This document shows positions 35,782 through 47,389 of a stretch of DNA of 64,000 nt, piece by piece. The DNA lies in assembly GCA_033065855.1 (NCBI GenBank), contig JAVXUO010002352.1, positions 124,001 to 188,000 of the forward strand, read 5' to 3'. Position numbers and translations under genes: made by a program. This stretch comes from Escallonia rubra (Eukaryota > Streptophyta > Magnoliopsida > Escalloniales > Escalloniaceae). Numbering within the stretch: the stretch's first letter is position 1; the number at the start of each line of letters is the position of its first letter. The notes under the pieces are model-generated. The model was not told the origin of the DNA. It was given only the letters and a program-made list of their open reading frames with translations, and did not search any database.

Positions 35782-35929
35782 AAAAACAAAAAGAGTTGTG
35801 ACGTGAGCTTTTCTTTAAACACATAAAGTGGACTGTAATTTTTAAGCGACTAATCACTTTATTTTGACAATTTACAGCCTCTTACTTATTAAGTTTTAAG
35901 TTTGTGACCAAGCTTAGCTTTGTACATAA

Positions 35930-36425
35930 CTTTTTTTCTTTCTTAGGAGTATAGTCATGTCCCCCTCCCTCATGCAGTGTCAGGGGTAAGGTCTTGGCCC
36001 CGTGCTATGCTATAGAAGTAGGATTGTTCTTTTGGTCTGTCCTTCAAACAAATTATATATTCACTTTTACTTGTTGAAAATCAAAAGTGTCCCAAAAATA
36101 ACTTATAGCCTACCCATACAATTTACCATACAATTTACTGTCAATTTTCCATATATCAGTACAACACGTTGACCTCTCATGATCATACTTTTTTACAAGA
36201 AACGTGTAAAACTTTTGGGATCCTATAGAAAAATGTCTCTTTACGCCTAACTATTTTATTTCCTAGGGGTATGGTTCTATCCCACCTCACTCATGCAATG
36301 TTAGGAGTAGGTGGCCCCCTGCTATGTTATAGAAGCATGATTGCTCTTTTGGTCCATCCTTCATAGTAATTATCCGAATTTATAGGTTAAAAAATACCAA
36401 GTATCCCATAAATAACTAATTTACA
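35930..36425 (+). repeat. Tandem duplication inside the CACTA element
   Basis: Blocks at about 35930-36110 and 36235-36420 are diverged direct copies sharing TCATGCA.TGT.AGG.GTA, GCTATG.TATAGAAG and TTTTGGTC..TCCTTCA, spaced by ~300 bases. Confidence 0.75.
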
Positions 36426-36931
36426 ACTATAAGACATGTTTGACATTCCTGTGACTTACAGCAAACCACAATGTACTCACAGAGTCTCCACATACGCATG
36501 CAAATTTCAAGGAAGTAACCAACCTCAAGGCCAAAAAATTAAGTTAAATGGCCAACAAATAGCTGGGCTTTTCCCCATAAAAAATGACACAAGTATACTT
36601 CTGAGCCACTGTTTTTGGCTTTCCAGTCCTCAATTCAAGCAAGCTGTTTTGCATACCAATTGAGAATTGAAAACAAATAAAACCAAACACAATTTCACTG
36701 CCTATCTCCATTGCCTTCATTCAAGCAATCTGTATTCTTCTTTTTCAGTTTTCGTGTAGAAATCTGTGTTAGTGTTCAGCAAACCACCCCAGAGAAGTTT
36801 CTTGGTTTCCTAAGGATAACATTCTCAGGCATGGGAAGGAGATTTCCCATAGGTGGGAATCAGTTAACTCTCGTCCAGTGCTTTCATATTCTCGATTGTT
36901 TGCATATATGGCTGCTACAGTTGCTATAATC

Positions 36932-37200
36932 TCATCCCTCAGTGGCTCTCTTTCGAGAAAACATCAAACCCTCCATCGCCTTTGGAAAACAAAACAACAG
37001 AAGATTCCAGCAAAATTGTTTCGTCGAGAAATAGCACAACAGAGACGTCGGTAATGCCACCGGCCACGAGATGAGAATTAGAAGGTACAACGGATAGGGT
37101 GCAACCGCAAAATGAAGAATTGCAGCAGCCATTGCCACCACCACCGCGTATGTCGCATTTGAGGGCTGCGTCTTACCATTTCCAGTCAACGGATAGGGCT
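36932..37200 (-). other. Hydrophobic minus-strand frame, origin unknown
   Basis: An 85-codon minus-strand frame has a long apolar stretch (AVVVAMAAAILHFAVAPYPL and onward) that could be a membrane segment. I do not recognise it. It lies between LINE pieces within the CACTA element and may be a captured exon or chance. Confidence 0.25.
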
Positions 37201-37232
37201 TGCATTTAAGGTTAAAAAGAAAACATTTGAAA

Positions 37233-37560
37233 CTAATCGATCTTGTAGATACTGCTCAAAAGACTAATCAGCTGGAGATTATGATATCTTCTACCTCCCC
37301 TCTCTTTGAGACCAACACTATATATAGAAGAACTGTTAACACTTCTCTCTAAGTCATCAAATGAACCAACACCTAAAAAAGCTAGGAAAATATCCAGCAC
37401 GTCAATCTTAACCACAGAGCAATATCACTGGAATAAAGCTATTGTGAACCCACCCCAACCAGGGGCTTTATCCTTGTTCATCCATTTCAAAGAACCCACA
37501 GCTTCTTCCTCAGGAAAAGGCCTTTGAAGATACTCAGTGGCTTCGAGACTGAGCATAAAA
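37233..37560 (-). pseudogene. LINE reverse transcriptase N-terminal fragment
   Basis: The minus strand encodes EEEAVGSLKWMNKDKAPGW.GFT..LFQ, a stop, then VKIDVLDIF..F, and further on G.RRYHNLQLISLLSSIYKI. These match the KAPGPDGF and FRPISL...YK signatures at the start of plant LINE reverse transcriptases. The frame has stops. With the zinc-binding fragment at 34801-35100 on the same strand, it suggests a LINE broken up within the CACTA element. Confidence 0.75.
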
Positions 37561-38384
37561 ATTTCTAACATATCTAAAGAAGCCTGAAAGAGCAGTCACA
37601 ACTAAAAGGTTGTTCATAAAAATTGAAAATACCCCTCTTAATATTAAACTCATCTAAAAATAGCATGCCGCTAATCTTAAGCTTCCTAATCTGATTCCTC
37701 CTTTTACGAGCATTCGCCATTTTACGGGGAAAAAAATATGTACTCTTCAACTACTTTCTAGAAACAGGTTCCAACCTAACATCACAGCGCAGCTATAGTA
37801 CTTTTGTTGAATGCAGGAGAGTAAAATTGAAGTGTAACTCCAACGCAGAGAAATAACTTACCATATAATGTTGTGAATTGGACAATCGAATGCAAAACTT
37901 TGTAAACATCATAGAAACAATCAATTGTACATCAATTTGCTTGGGTGAAAGAAATAGATACCTAATTAGATGGAACCCCAAAGTGTGATCAATCCGAGAG
38001 CAAATTGAAGAATCCTTTTAGAGAAGCGGCGGGACTTCAGTTCTGAAAAGGAGAAGAGAAATTCAGCAAAATACTATATGTTTCACATATTGCATGGGCT
38101 CATGAACGCACACCGTTTGCCAATTTAATTCATGACTTATCTCTTCTGCCGGCTGACTTCACGGTGCCTGTAGTGTTCCACTATGAGCTAAATCAGAAAG
38201 CACCCATTCTGGAGACCTATGAGAGTCTTCAACCAGAAAAAGAGCTTGAACCCTTCTAGATCTTATACTCCAGGCTAGCGAAGATCTTCTTTCCCCTTTA
38301 CTGAGCGATAAAGGAAGATCTGTTGTATTACAACAATGCAAAAAGAGAGAAATAAGAAATTAATAGAGAATGAAGAATGGAGAA

Positions 38385-38386
<2 letters not shown>

Positions 38387-38419
<33 letters not shown>
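38387..38419. repeat. (GA)n microsatellite
   Basis: About 16 GA dinucleotides near the right end of the CACTA element. Confidence 0.95.
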
Positions 38420-38422
<3 letters not shown>

Positions 38423-38803
38423 AACCTGATTGCGTCGTGTATGAGTCGTGTGAGAGACTGAAAGTCGAACCAGAGAGTCGTGCATTTAGTGGAGGAAAAC
38501 AAAAAATTAAAAAGGAAGAAAAAATCAAATTAAACCAACATTTTTCTATACCAACAGTAGTGAGTCGGCTAAAACCTTTTGACCGCCGGCATAGAATGTG
38601 TTTTGGCGCTAAATTTTGGCGCTCATATTGTGGGGTGTAAATTTGACCTATGGCAGCGCTGGACATGTGACCGCCGACTTAAACCATTGCTATAGAACCT
38701 ACAACAACGGTTATCATAATTGTGTCGTGGTAGTCAATATACCGCAACGCCTTCGCGTGGCCGCTGGTGTAGAGCGCCGCAACATATAACTTTTTCTGTA
38801 GTG

Positions 38804-39060
38804 CTGTGCAATACAATCTGCTTAGAATTAATCCCTTCCCGGACCATATGATAACGTACATCAATATACTTGGTCCTTGCCTGGAAAACCTGATTCTTTA
38901 CCAAATCCATTGCACTCTGACTATCACACTGTAACAAAATGCCAAGTTGCTTGAAGCCAAGCTCCTCTACCAGTCCCTTCAACCACAATGCCTCCTTAGC
39001 TGCCTTTGTCAATGCTATGTACTCCGCCTCCGTAGTTAACAATGCTGTAGTATACTGTTG
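38804..39060 (-). pseudogene. Copia RNase H, C-terminally truncated
   Basis: TTEAEYIAL.KAAKEALWLKGL, LLQCDSQSAMDLVKN and ARTKYIDVRYHMVRE are the familiar RNase H blocks of Ty1/copia polyproteins. Coding is cut at the CACTA junction after KQIVLHS. No functional enzyme is possible. Confidence 0.92.
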
Positions 39061-40330
39061 TACTGATTTCCAACATAGCGGCCATCCATAGTATGTAAAA
39101 ATTTATCCAGTCGTGGACCTCCTGAAATCCAACTCCCCAGCATAATCAAAATCCACAAAGTCAGAGACCTCACCTTTTGCCCCATCACGATCAAACATGA
39201 TGCCAAAGTTGGTCAAACCTGCTAGGTAACGCAAGATCCACTACACTGCATACCAATGCTCCTTTACTGGATCTCCCAAATACCTTGCATACTAACTGCA
39301 TGTGAGATATCAGGTCTAGTACACACCATGGAAAACATACGACAACCAACCGAATTTGCGTACGGTACTCGAGACATATACTCAACATCTTCTTCTGTAC
39401 TAGGACAAAATTGTGAGGATAACTGAAAATGAGCTCCTAAAGGTGTACTAATTGGTTTAGTGTTGAGCATACTAAACCTCTTCAGTACTTTTTCAACATA
39501 ATTTTTCTGAGTTACCCATAACTTTCATGCCTTTTGATCTCTATGAATCTCCATACCAATGATCTTTAGCAGAACCAAGATCCTTCATATCAAACTCCCT
39601 ACTCAACAATTTCTTCAAGTGCAGAATATAAGACTTATTTTTCACAACAATCAACAAATCATCCATATTTAATGTAAGCAACAACAGTGAACCATCATCA
39701 AGGACTCGATAACACACACAACAATCATACTCACAACGAGAGTAACCATGAATGTGTCGAATCGCTTATACCATTGCCGACTGTTTCAAACCATATAAGG
39801 ACTTTTTCAGCTTGTACACATAGTCCTTCTTCTCAGGTTCAATAAATTCCTCGGGTTGCTGCATGTAGATCCTCTTATCCAAATCCCAATGGAGGAAAGC
39901 TGTCTTCACATCAAGCTGTTCAAACTCCATATTATGCGCTACTACAACGGACAATATCAATATGATAGAAGTGTGCTTCACCACTGGTGAAAAGATCTCA
40001 TTATAAGCAATTGCCTCCTTTTCAAAATACCCTTTTTGCCACCAGTCTTGCCTTGTACTTCTAATCTTCCTTTTTACTTATAAATCCACTTGCATCCAAT
40101 AACCTTCACATGCTTTGGAAGGTTCACTAATCCCCAAGTCTTATTCTTCCGTAGAGATTCTATCTCCTCATCCATTGCCGTCAACCACGAGTTACTATCC
40201 TCTACCTTGACAGCCAGCATGTTGTAACTGGTAAGATCTCAACTTCCCACGATTGGTGTAAATGAGACCAAGTCCTCAAAACCATATCTTTGAGTTGGTT
40301 TCTTGGCACGTGGCTCTCTATCTCCGATTA
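39061..40330 (-). pseudogene. Copia reverse transcriptase region
   Basis: Minus-strand pieces include FEQLDVKTAFLHWDLD, IYMQQPEEF and VYKLKKSLYGLKQS (39984-39790), and further on LNTKPISTPLGAHF and MVCTRPDISHAV (39470-39264). These are the hallmark blocks of copia reverse transcriptase. The HGDL usually seen after AFL reads HWDL. Frame shifts between blocks show decay. Confidence 0.9.
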
Positions 40331-40653
40331 GATTCTAAGAATTACTAGGATGCTCCTCTAGATCCTCCAAAGACTGCTCATTTGATCCATTTGTAAACTC
40401 ATCAGCTGATTTTGTCATCTGCTCACGCAACTCTGTCTCCACTGTGTGACCTTGCCTCTCACTATAAGTTGCATCTGTGTTCAACATATGTACTTATTGA
40501 ATACCACATCTCTACTGATCACCTTTTTCTTGGCCACTGGAGCCCATAACCTGTATCCTGTTACTCGGTTCTCATACCCAAGGAATATAAATTCTTTTGA
40601 CTTAGGATCAAGTTTGGATCGTTGGTGAACAAACGCAGGACAACAAAAAATTC

Positions 40654-41340
40654 TCATTGCAAAAAATTAATTTGTTTACCAGACCATAACTCCTCGGGAA
40701 CTCGATGATTAATGGCACATGATGGAGAATGGTTGATCAAGTAACACGTTGTGTTAACAGCTTCAGCCCAGAAACTCTTTGGCAAATCTGCATTCAACCT
40801 CATGCATCTAGCTTGCTCCAGTAAGGTTTTGTTCATCCTTTCGAAAACCCCATTTTGCTCTGGAGTCTTCTTCATTGAAAAGTGTCTGATGATACCCTCA
40901 TCCTTACAAAAATCCTCATTCTTGTATTTCATGCCATTATCTGATCTGAAGTACTTAAGCTTCTTACCTATCTGATTTTCAACTCTAGCCTTCCACGACT
41001 TAAACACATTGAAAACTTTAGACTTATGCTTCATAAAGTACACCCATACTTTCCTTGAGAAATCATTTATAAATGTAACAAAGTAACGAGCTTCCCCATT
41101 TGAGACATGCTTGATTGGTCCCCAAAAATCCGAATGCACATAGTCCAGAACCCCTTTACTAGTATGAGAAGCAGCTGTAAAACTAACTCGTTTTTGCTTC
41201 CCAAACACAAAAATTTTGCAGAAGTCCAGCTTGCATGATTTCATTCCCTGCAGCAGCTTGCGCTTGTGAAGTTCTAGCATACCTCTCTTACTCAAGTGTC
41301 TCAGCCGTTTATGCCATAACTCAGAGTTATCGCTGATCAC
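40654..41340 (-). pseudogene. Copia integrase (GAG-pre-integrase plus rve core)
   Basis: An open stretch of 228 codons on the minus strand. LWHKRLRHLSKRGM is the GAG-pre-integrase motif. The zinc-ligand block follows (C...FGKQKRVSF). The catalytic core shows VHSDFWGP, FIDDFSRK-like FINDFSRKVWVYF, FRSDNG, and the ERMNKTLLE block preceded by TPEQNGVFE, so the D, D and E positions are present. Continuity is lost on both sides, so it is a relic of the polyprotein. Confidence 0.92.
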
Positions 41341-41449
41341 TGCTAGAATCTGTATGAGTTGATACTAAAGCTCCACCTATAACTGTGTTCCCCATCAGTT
41401 TGTACGAATTTCCACTTTTCTGACCTTTCATTATCACCATGGCACATTT

Positions 41450-42660
41450 GCTAACTTTCATGACTCCACCTTATACTGCAATCTATAGAATCGAGTGTGC
41501 CCAAGGAAATCAAATTCTTTTTTAAGTCAGGTATGTACCTTACATCACCTAGGGTTCTCACAATCCCATCAAGTATTTAAATTTTAATGGTACATATCCC
41601 CATGACTTTACAAACGGCGTCATTACCCATTAACACAGTACCACTGTTACATGGAGTATGACAATCAAACCATTCCTTATGTGGGCACATATGAAATGAG
41701 CATGCAGAGTCAAGAAACCTTTCCATAGAAACGTTGTTGTCTCTAACTCATAAAAGATTACCTTCTTACTGCTTAATCGAGGAAACCAAGTATAAATCAC
41801 CATCGCGACTTTTGTCATCTTCTTTAGCAACATTAGCATTGTTCACATGTTTCTTTCCGTTATTCTTATCCTTCCTTTCTAGACACTTCCTCGCAATATG
41901 ACCAATCTCTTTACAATACTAGACTTGTCCTGCTTTCCATGAGACTTAGACATGTCCTTTCCATGTCCCGAATTTCTGCTTCTAGACTGACATGTGCCTC
42001 TTCCATGACTATTCTAATTTTCTGACCTTACCACCAGGCCTTCACCTTGACTGCTTGAACTCGTACCATTAACTCTGCTCGAGTCCATAAGAGCCGACGT
42101 AACATCATTAACAAGCCATGTCTCATTTCTGATAAGCAATGTAGTCTTCAAGGTCTCATATGATTTTGGAAGCGAAGATAACAATAGAATCATCTGATCT
42201 TCCTCCTCTAGTTTAACATCTATACTCGACAATTGGGACATCAATCGGTTAAATTATGATATATGGTCACCCAGCTCTCAACCTTCATCGATTAGTAAGT
42301 AGTACAAATCTTTCTTCAGATATAACCGATTCGACAAAGATTTTTACATATAGACCTTCTCGAATGTCTGCTATAGAGCTGTTGGAGAAGTCTCGATCAA
42401 AACCTGGTACTTAACTTTCGGGGCTAGATTCAACCGTATCGTAGATACAACCTTTACATGCAATTCCTCCCAATCGTCCAGATCCATCGACTCATGCTTA
42501 TTCCCCAGCAAAGGCTTGAGCAATCCCTGCTACACAAGAATATCCTTCACCGTGCTCTATCATATGCCAAAATTCATCGTCCCATCGAATTGTTCACTGG
42601 CATACTTCATGTCGTATTGTTCGACATATTTATCCTCTAAAATCGATTTTAGTTTTGCCC
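41450..42660 (-). pseudogene. Copia gag and protease region
   Basis: Minus-strand translation gives a UBN2-type gag block (DVKLEEEDQMILLLSSLPKS, then ETLKTTLLIRNE, 42244-42014), a zinc-knuckle relic in which the first Cys position is a stop (41925-41885, YCKEIGHIARKC), and a protease block FLDSACSFHMCPHKEWF with VLMGNDAVCKVMGI (41725-41600). Several stops interrupt it. Confidence 0.85.
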
Positions 42661-42680
42661 AAAAAGAAACCTAAAATGCT

Positions 42681-42692
42681 CTTGATACCACT
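42681..42692 (-). other. Copia primer-binding site
   Basis: Two bases inside the LTR the minus strand reads TGGTATCAAGAGC. This resembles the initiator methionine tRNA complement (TGGTATCAGAGC) used by plant copia elements, with one base difference. Confidence 0.85.
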
Positions 42693-43008
42693 TGTTACAA
42701 AATCGTTCTAGATAAATATGTATAGAACATGATAAACAAACAAGAGAAAACTGAGAGAACTCAAATTCACTTTTCACAAGTCAGATTTACTACGCTCCCT
42801 CAGATTTGAGAACTCAAATCCTTCTCAAAGAATGAATCTTCTCTCTTGACCTTAAACATAATACAAGACAACTTACATATACTTAGAGATAAGCAGTGAT
42901 CTTCTCTTGAAAACCAATGTGGGACAAGATGTCTTATATCCTAAAGGCCAAGTTGCAACCTTCTTTAAGTAACCGATGTTGGACATAAATACATGACATA
43001 TATCATCA
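42693..43008 (-). repeat. Copia LTR (316 bp, 5' LTR of the minus-strand element)
   Basis: On the minus strand it begins TGATGATATATGTCATG and ends TTTGTAACA, so it has TG...CA ends and borders the primer-binding site. No partner LTR is visible in the window. Confidence 0.85.
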
Positions 43009-43379
43009 AAACATACTCACCTTTTTCCTTGGTATTTAAACATACTTATCATTTTTCTTCCAATAGGCATCTTTTCTGTTTTAGAAGGGCAAAACAACAA
43101 TAAATATCACTTATGATTTCTGAACTTAAGCGATTATATTCACACTACTACATATATTTAGTACTTTTTTATTCAACTATTTTTTTGACAAAAATAATTA
43201 TTCACTTGCAACCTCGTTTAGCAGTTCCATACCCCAGGACTTTATGTTCATAATAATGTTATGCTTATTATTGGTACTCCAGATACACAAATCTTGATCA
43301 AACCTGTTATATATGGGTTCGATGCTGTTTTATCTTAATCGAATGACCCCTTATTTAGTGTTGTTGAAGCATTCTTAAG

Positions 43380-44384
43380 TAGACCTGGTAAAAGGGTAAA
43401 CCCGTCGGGTACGGATAATACCCGGTCAGGTCCGAGTAAAAATGCGCCGGGTCAAAATTATCCGATTTTTTACTGGTAGCAATTTCTGGCACTCGTACCC
43501 TACCCGGCTGATTCGGGTAAACCCGTTGGTAAACATGTATATTCTAGAATTTATTTAAAATTTTCACTAACCAATTTTATATATTAATAGTTCACATATT
43601 TTTTAATTTTCCTATTTTACTACTAGCATATTACATGTTTTTTTTGGTTTAAGAGTCAATTTTTGAAGGAAAATTGGAATAACTTGTATTCAGGAAAATT
43701 GGAATAACTTGTATTCAGTCGCATAATCAGGTCATCAAAAGTCTCAAATTGGATTAAACACTAAAACAAATCAACAATAATAATAATATTCTGCTTAATC
43801 TCACAACAAAAGCCTACAGATAAGCTAAAAGCACAACCAAAAGACATCTAAGCACGACCGTCGGCAATGGCGACGGATCTATTCTGTGGTCTTGAGGGAA
43901 GAAAGATGGCGGAGGCTTTGGATCTGAGGTGGACGGTGGAGAGAGACGGCGTGGGGACAGTGGATCTGCGGTGGCTTTTTGGACTGGTCAAAAGGGAGAA
44001 ATAGACGACGATCGACGGAGGCTTTGGATCTCCGGTGAACAGTGAATATAGGACGGAGTTATGGTATGGATCTGCGGCGGACGGTGGAATAGGACGACGT
44101 GCATGGTGGATCTGTGGTGGTCGTGCGGTCCCCGTCTTGTGTGAACGATGGATCTGCGGCGGACGGTGGAATAGGACGACGTGCATGGTGGATCTGTGGT
44201 GGTCGTGCGGTCCCCGTCTTGTGTGAACGATGGATCTACGGTAAACCGTATTCGACTTGGAAATTACGGGTCGGTCCGCGTCCGGGTTTGATTTCAACGG
44301 GTCGGCAGTTTTAGTACCCGTGCCCGGGGTTTTTACGCGGGTCCGGGTAGACGTGTGGGTACGGGCCGAATTTTGGCAGGTCTA
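43380..44384. mobile_element. hAT non-autonomous element, 1005 bp, with perfect 8 bp target duplication
   Basis: The left end is TAGACCTGGTAAAAGGG and the right end is GAATTTTGGCAGGTCTA, an inverted pair. The octamer TTCTTAAG flanks it exactly (43372-43379 and 44385-44392). Both subterminal zones are packed with CCCGGGTA/TACCCG motifs. The interior has a GC-rich 82 bp tandem repeat. A 149-codon minus-strand frame across it (Pro, His, Arg and Ser rich) follows the repeat, so I do not treat it as a gene. Confidence 0.88.
44068..44240 (+). repeat. 82 bp tandem repeat inside the hAT element
   Basis: Two essentially identical units start at 44068 and 44150 (GGATCTGCGGCGGACGGTGG...). A third begins with GGATCTACGG at 44232 and decays. 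Confidence 0.92.
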
Positions 44385-44392
44385 TTCTTAAG

Positions 44393-45146
44393 GATGGGCC
44401 TTGGAGACTTTGTAATGCTTTTGCTCTAGGTTTACATGTAATGCCCGTCCATTTAAGTTATTGCAAGATATATTTGTACACGTTTAGAGGTTGCGCCCTC
44501 CTTGAGATAGTACCAATAGAAAAAAAGTGGAGGAAAATAAATAAATGTCTTGGCTTTCAGAAGAACGTTTAAATCGGACGGCCCTGTTTGTCACAGTTTT
44601 TGCTTTTTGTATTAGCAACTTATAAAATCAATAAATTCAAAAGTTGGTAGGTGGCCTTTGTGTGGAATCAGATGTTTTAAAAGTTGAATAATAAAAATAC
44701 CAAATAATCTTTTACTTAGTTGTATAGAAGAAAATATGTACCTTACTCGAATATTTTTGTGATCCAATAGAATCTAAATATAGTCTTCCTGTATCTTATA
44801 TGAAAAAGAGTCTAATTTCAAATTAACACATCTTGAATCATCTTAATTCGACCACAGATGAATTGAGAAACGTAAAGTTGAGAAAAGAAAACAGAAAGAG
44901 AAAGCATCAACGCGTGACAAGTATAATTAGTAAGAAAATTCTAAAAATTTAAAATGAAGCCTTGAAAGCATTTCTCCAAGTGTTATACTGTATTTTGACT
45001 TAAGAGAGTTGTATACATCTTACGGCTTATTTAAAGCTACCGACAAATATTCGTTTTCCACTTTTTCTTGAGTTATCAACTGGCCTAAGTAGCCTCCGAC
45101 AATCGAATGAGTTTCGCACTTTTTCTAATTGATGATGATGCATCAA
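44393..45146. other. Intergenic, no gene seen
   Basis: AT-rich sequence with no recognisable coding region or repeat. Confidence 0.55.
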
Positions 45147-47389
45147 TTAGAACATCTTCCCGTAAATAGTTTCCCGCTCGTTCTCGAATAAGTTTCCCGC
45201 TCGTTCTAATTGATGCATCAAGTCTCCATCTTCTTTAAGGGGGACAAATTCGCCAACCGAATCGATGGGTTTACTAGAGCTCCGCTGTTGGTCATGCCAC
45301 TGCAACCTCTCCCACCATTCTTTTTCTCCTTTGAAGATCACCGTATCAATGCCGGCCACTTCCTTTATGTCAATAAGCTTGGGCCAATCATAGACTACCA
45401 TTGCTTCTCATGGTCCCCCTATGGGTAAGCCCCTAGAAAGGCCCGACAATTCCGGCAGGTGTATAAGCGATAGTTTCTCTAAGTTCGGGAGGAAACGTGT
45501 AGAAGTGGAGCCCGTGCCAGCTGATACCAGTCTTCTGATTTTGGGGCACACTTCGACTACAAGTTCATCCAGCGAATAGAGATTATCAGTTAAGCCCCCG
45601 GAGAATACGGTAGTCAGCTCGGGGCATGTATGCAGAGCCAGTCTTCTCAACCCAGACACTCCACGAATTCCTCCTTTCCAAATGCTCTTTAAACTTTTCG
45701 CATGATAAATACCCAAATGCTCTTGAAGTCACTGTTATCGAAAACGGTTTCCAACTCATTGCACTCTACCAATAAGCAGAATTCCGGCTCACAACCGTTT
45801 TCGGGGTTCATTACGTCAGATAGCTTTTGAATTGTCCAATGGCGGTCTAGGATCAAAGCTCTGGCACGTCGCAATAATCCTTCTGGAATCCGGCCCATCT
45901 TATCATCAACGATTACATATTTCACGCAGTTACGCAATCGCTTGCACTTCTGTTCAAGGTCACAAGACAGACGAGATAAAAAGTGGTGTTCATGACGGCC
46001 TACCACCAACCGAAAATTAAACATCCAAGGCCATACGTATTGCACCTGACGGCGGAGGACCCCAAACGGATCAAGTGACAGGGCTCTTGTTATTGGAGAT
46101 ACATGCTTATCAGGGCCACGTCGTAATAGTTTTCCCAACAGTTCAACTGTGGGCAACAAGAGCTCAAGTATTTCCAAATTAACTAAGCTGCACAATTCAT
46201 CCAGAAGAGCTTCCACCACGGAGTCCCACCATTTCCCATCTGGATCCACATCAATGCTTAATTCCATTAAACGAGTGAGTTTCGACAAACTTTCCCGAGG
46301 AATTATCATTTCTATTCCTTTGCGCTCTTGGCACTGGTCCGCATATCTATACAAGGAAAACTTTAAGCTCTCCAGCTTAACTAGCTCTCCAATTTCCAGG
46401 GGCAGACATATAAGCTCAGTTCCTTTAAGATCCAACTGCTCGAGACTTTTGAGTGCTCCAACTTCAGGTAGCAGTTCCCTTACGCGTCCACCATCGCGCC
46501 AGTAAAATTTTCGTAGAGCAACCAGTTTGGAAATTGATGGTGGCAAGGCTTTTATGCTCGTACTAGACAGATCCAGGACTTGAAGGAGTCGCATGCACTT
46601 AAAAAATTCAATAGGAATCACAGTCAAATTACTGTTCCCTTGTAAAAACCATTTGAGAAGAAAAGGACAGCTCGGATTTTCCGGCAGCAGAGAGATTTTA
46701 CTATTCGTGTACTGGCTCTCCTGAACATCCCACTCATCAACGTTCGGCGTCTCTGTTGAGCCTAAGCCAGCTTCCTTAACATGCAGAAGAAGTGATCGAA
46801 GTTCTTGTGCTTTCTGTTTCACAGTCAAATTACTGTTTCCTTGTAAAAACAACTCGAGAAGAAAAGGACAGCTCGGACTTTCCGGCAGCAGAGAGATTTT
46901 ACTATTCGTGTACCGGGTCTCCTGAACATCCCACTCATTAACGTTCGGCGTCTCTGTTGAGCCTGAGCCACCTTCCTTAACATGCAGAGGAAGCGATCGA
47001 AGTGTTTGTGCTTTCTGTTTCACTTCTAATTCTTCTTCTGCTTGTGGGATCAAAGCTTCCTCCTGTGGAGAACGGACAGTGTATTGGACTAGTGCTTCCT
47101 TGTTAGAGAGCAAATCCTTCTCCTCAGAAAGCTCACAAGTAATGTCATCATCACTAAGATAGCCATCCCTTTTGAAGTTATCAAGAAACTCATCAGATAA
47201 CAACATTGTCAGTTCGATCTTCAGCGTTTTCCAGTAACAGTAACGACAATGACAAACGCATATTTGACCAAGAGTTAGTAACAGAATAGTCATGTAACCA
47301 ACAAATGCATCAAATAAGTTGTCTAATTTAGTAGGAAACATATTTGATTTGAAATTCTGCAAAATTAACGTTGCAAGCAAGCGCTGCAA
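45147..47389 (-). pseudogene. NLR pseudogene reduced to its LRR region
   Basis: The minus strand encodes CNL-type LRRs: IPIEFFKCMRLLQVLDLSST, IKALPPSISKLVALRKF, LKSLEQLDLKGTELICLP and a long C-terminal block. The main frame runs 47389-45689, then a frame shift near 45700-45720 leads into LKSIWKGGIRGVSGLRRLAL (45716-45408), and an in-frame TGA at 45410-45408 precedes a last piece to 45147. There is no NB-ARC or coiled-coil coding upstream to about 48080. The N-terminal part of the frame (47389-47200), with one apolar stretch, is unlike the family and may be non-coding. A 201 bp in-frame duplication is present. It is probably a relative of the CNL at 24202, in opposite orientation. An expressed LRR-only product cannot be excluded. 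Confidence 0.8.
46621..47022 (-). repeat. 201 bp in-frame tandem duplication in the NLR pseudogene
   Basis: Units 46621-46821 and 46822-47022 are near-identical. Each encodes 67 residues running from VKQKAQ.LRSL through STETPNV.EWDVQE and NSKISLLPE to FLQGNSNLT. The unit length is exactly divisible by three, so the frame survived. Confidence 0.92.

Larger units (their letters stand above)
31589..38803 (-). mobile_element. Decayed CACTA (En/Spm) transposon
   Basis: The right end reads TTTTTCTGTAGTG (38791-38803), which on the minus strand is the canonical CACTACAGAAAAA terminus. The left end reads CACGGAAAAAGG (31589-31600), a damaged version. Both ends are followed inward by several hundred bases of GC-containing subterminal sequence (CGCCGGCGCC, GGCGCTAAATTTTGGCGCTC, GACCGCCGG). 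Between them, minus-strand pieces of En/Spm proteins are recognisable, mixed with LINE fragments. The right end cuts into a copia RNase H coding sequence. No matching 3 bp target duplication is visible at the left end, so the left boundary is less sure. Confidence 0.75.
38804..43008 (-). mobile_element. Truncated Ty1/copia LTR retrotransposon
   Basis: On the minus strand the order is LTR (43008-42693), primer-binding site, gag, protease, integrase, reverse transcriptase, RNase H, the copia order. The element stops abruptly at 38804 within RNase H where the CACTA terminus begins, and no second LTR is found beyond the CACTA element. The coding frame has many stops and frame shifts. The right outer flank is AAACA. 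The missing 3' part means the age cannot be read from LTR divergence. Confidence 0.9.

Noticed and set aside
43848..44297. 149-codon minus-strand frame in the hAT element
   Set aside because: It follows an 82 bp tandem repeat and has biased composition. No recognised family.
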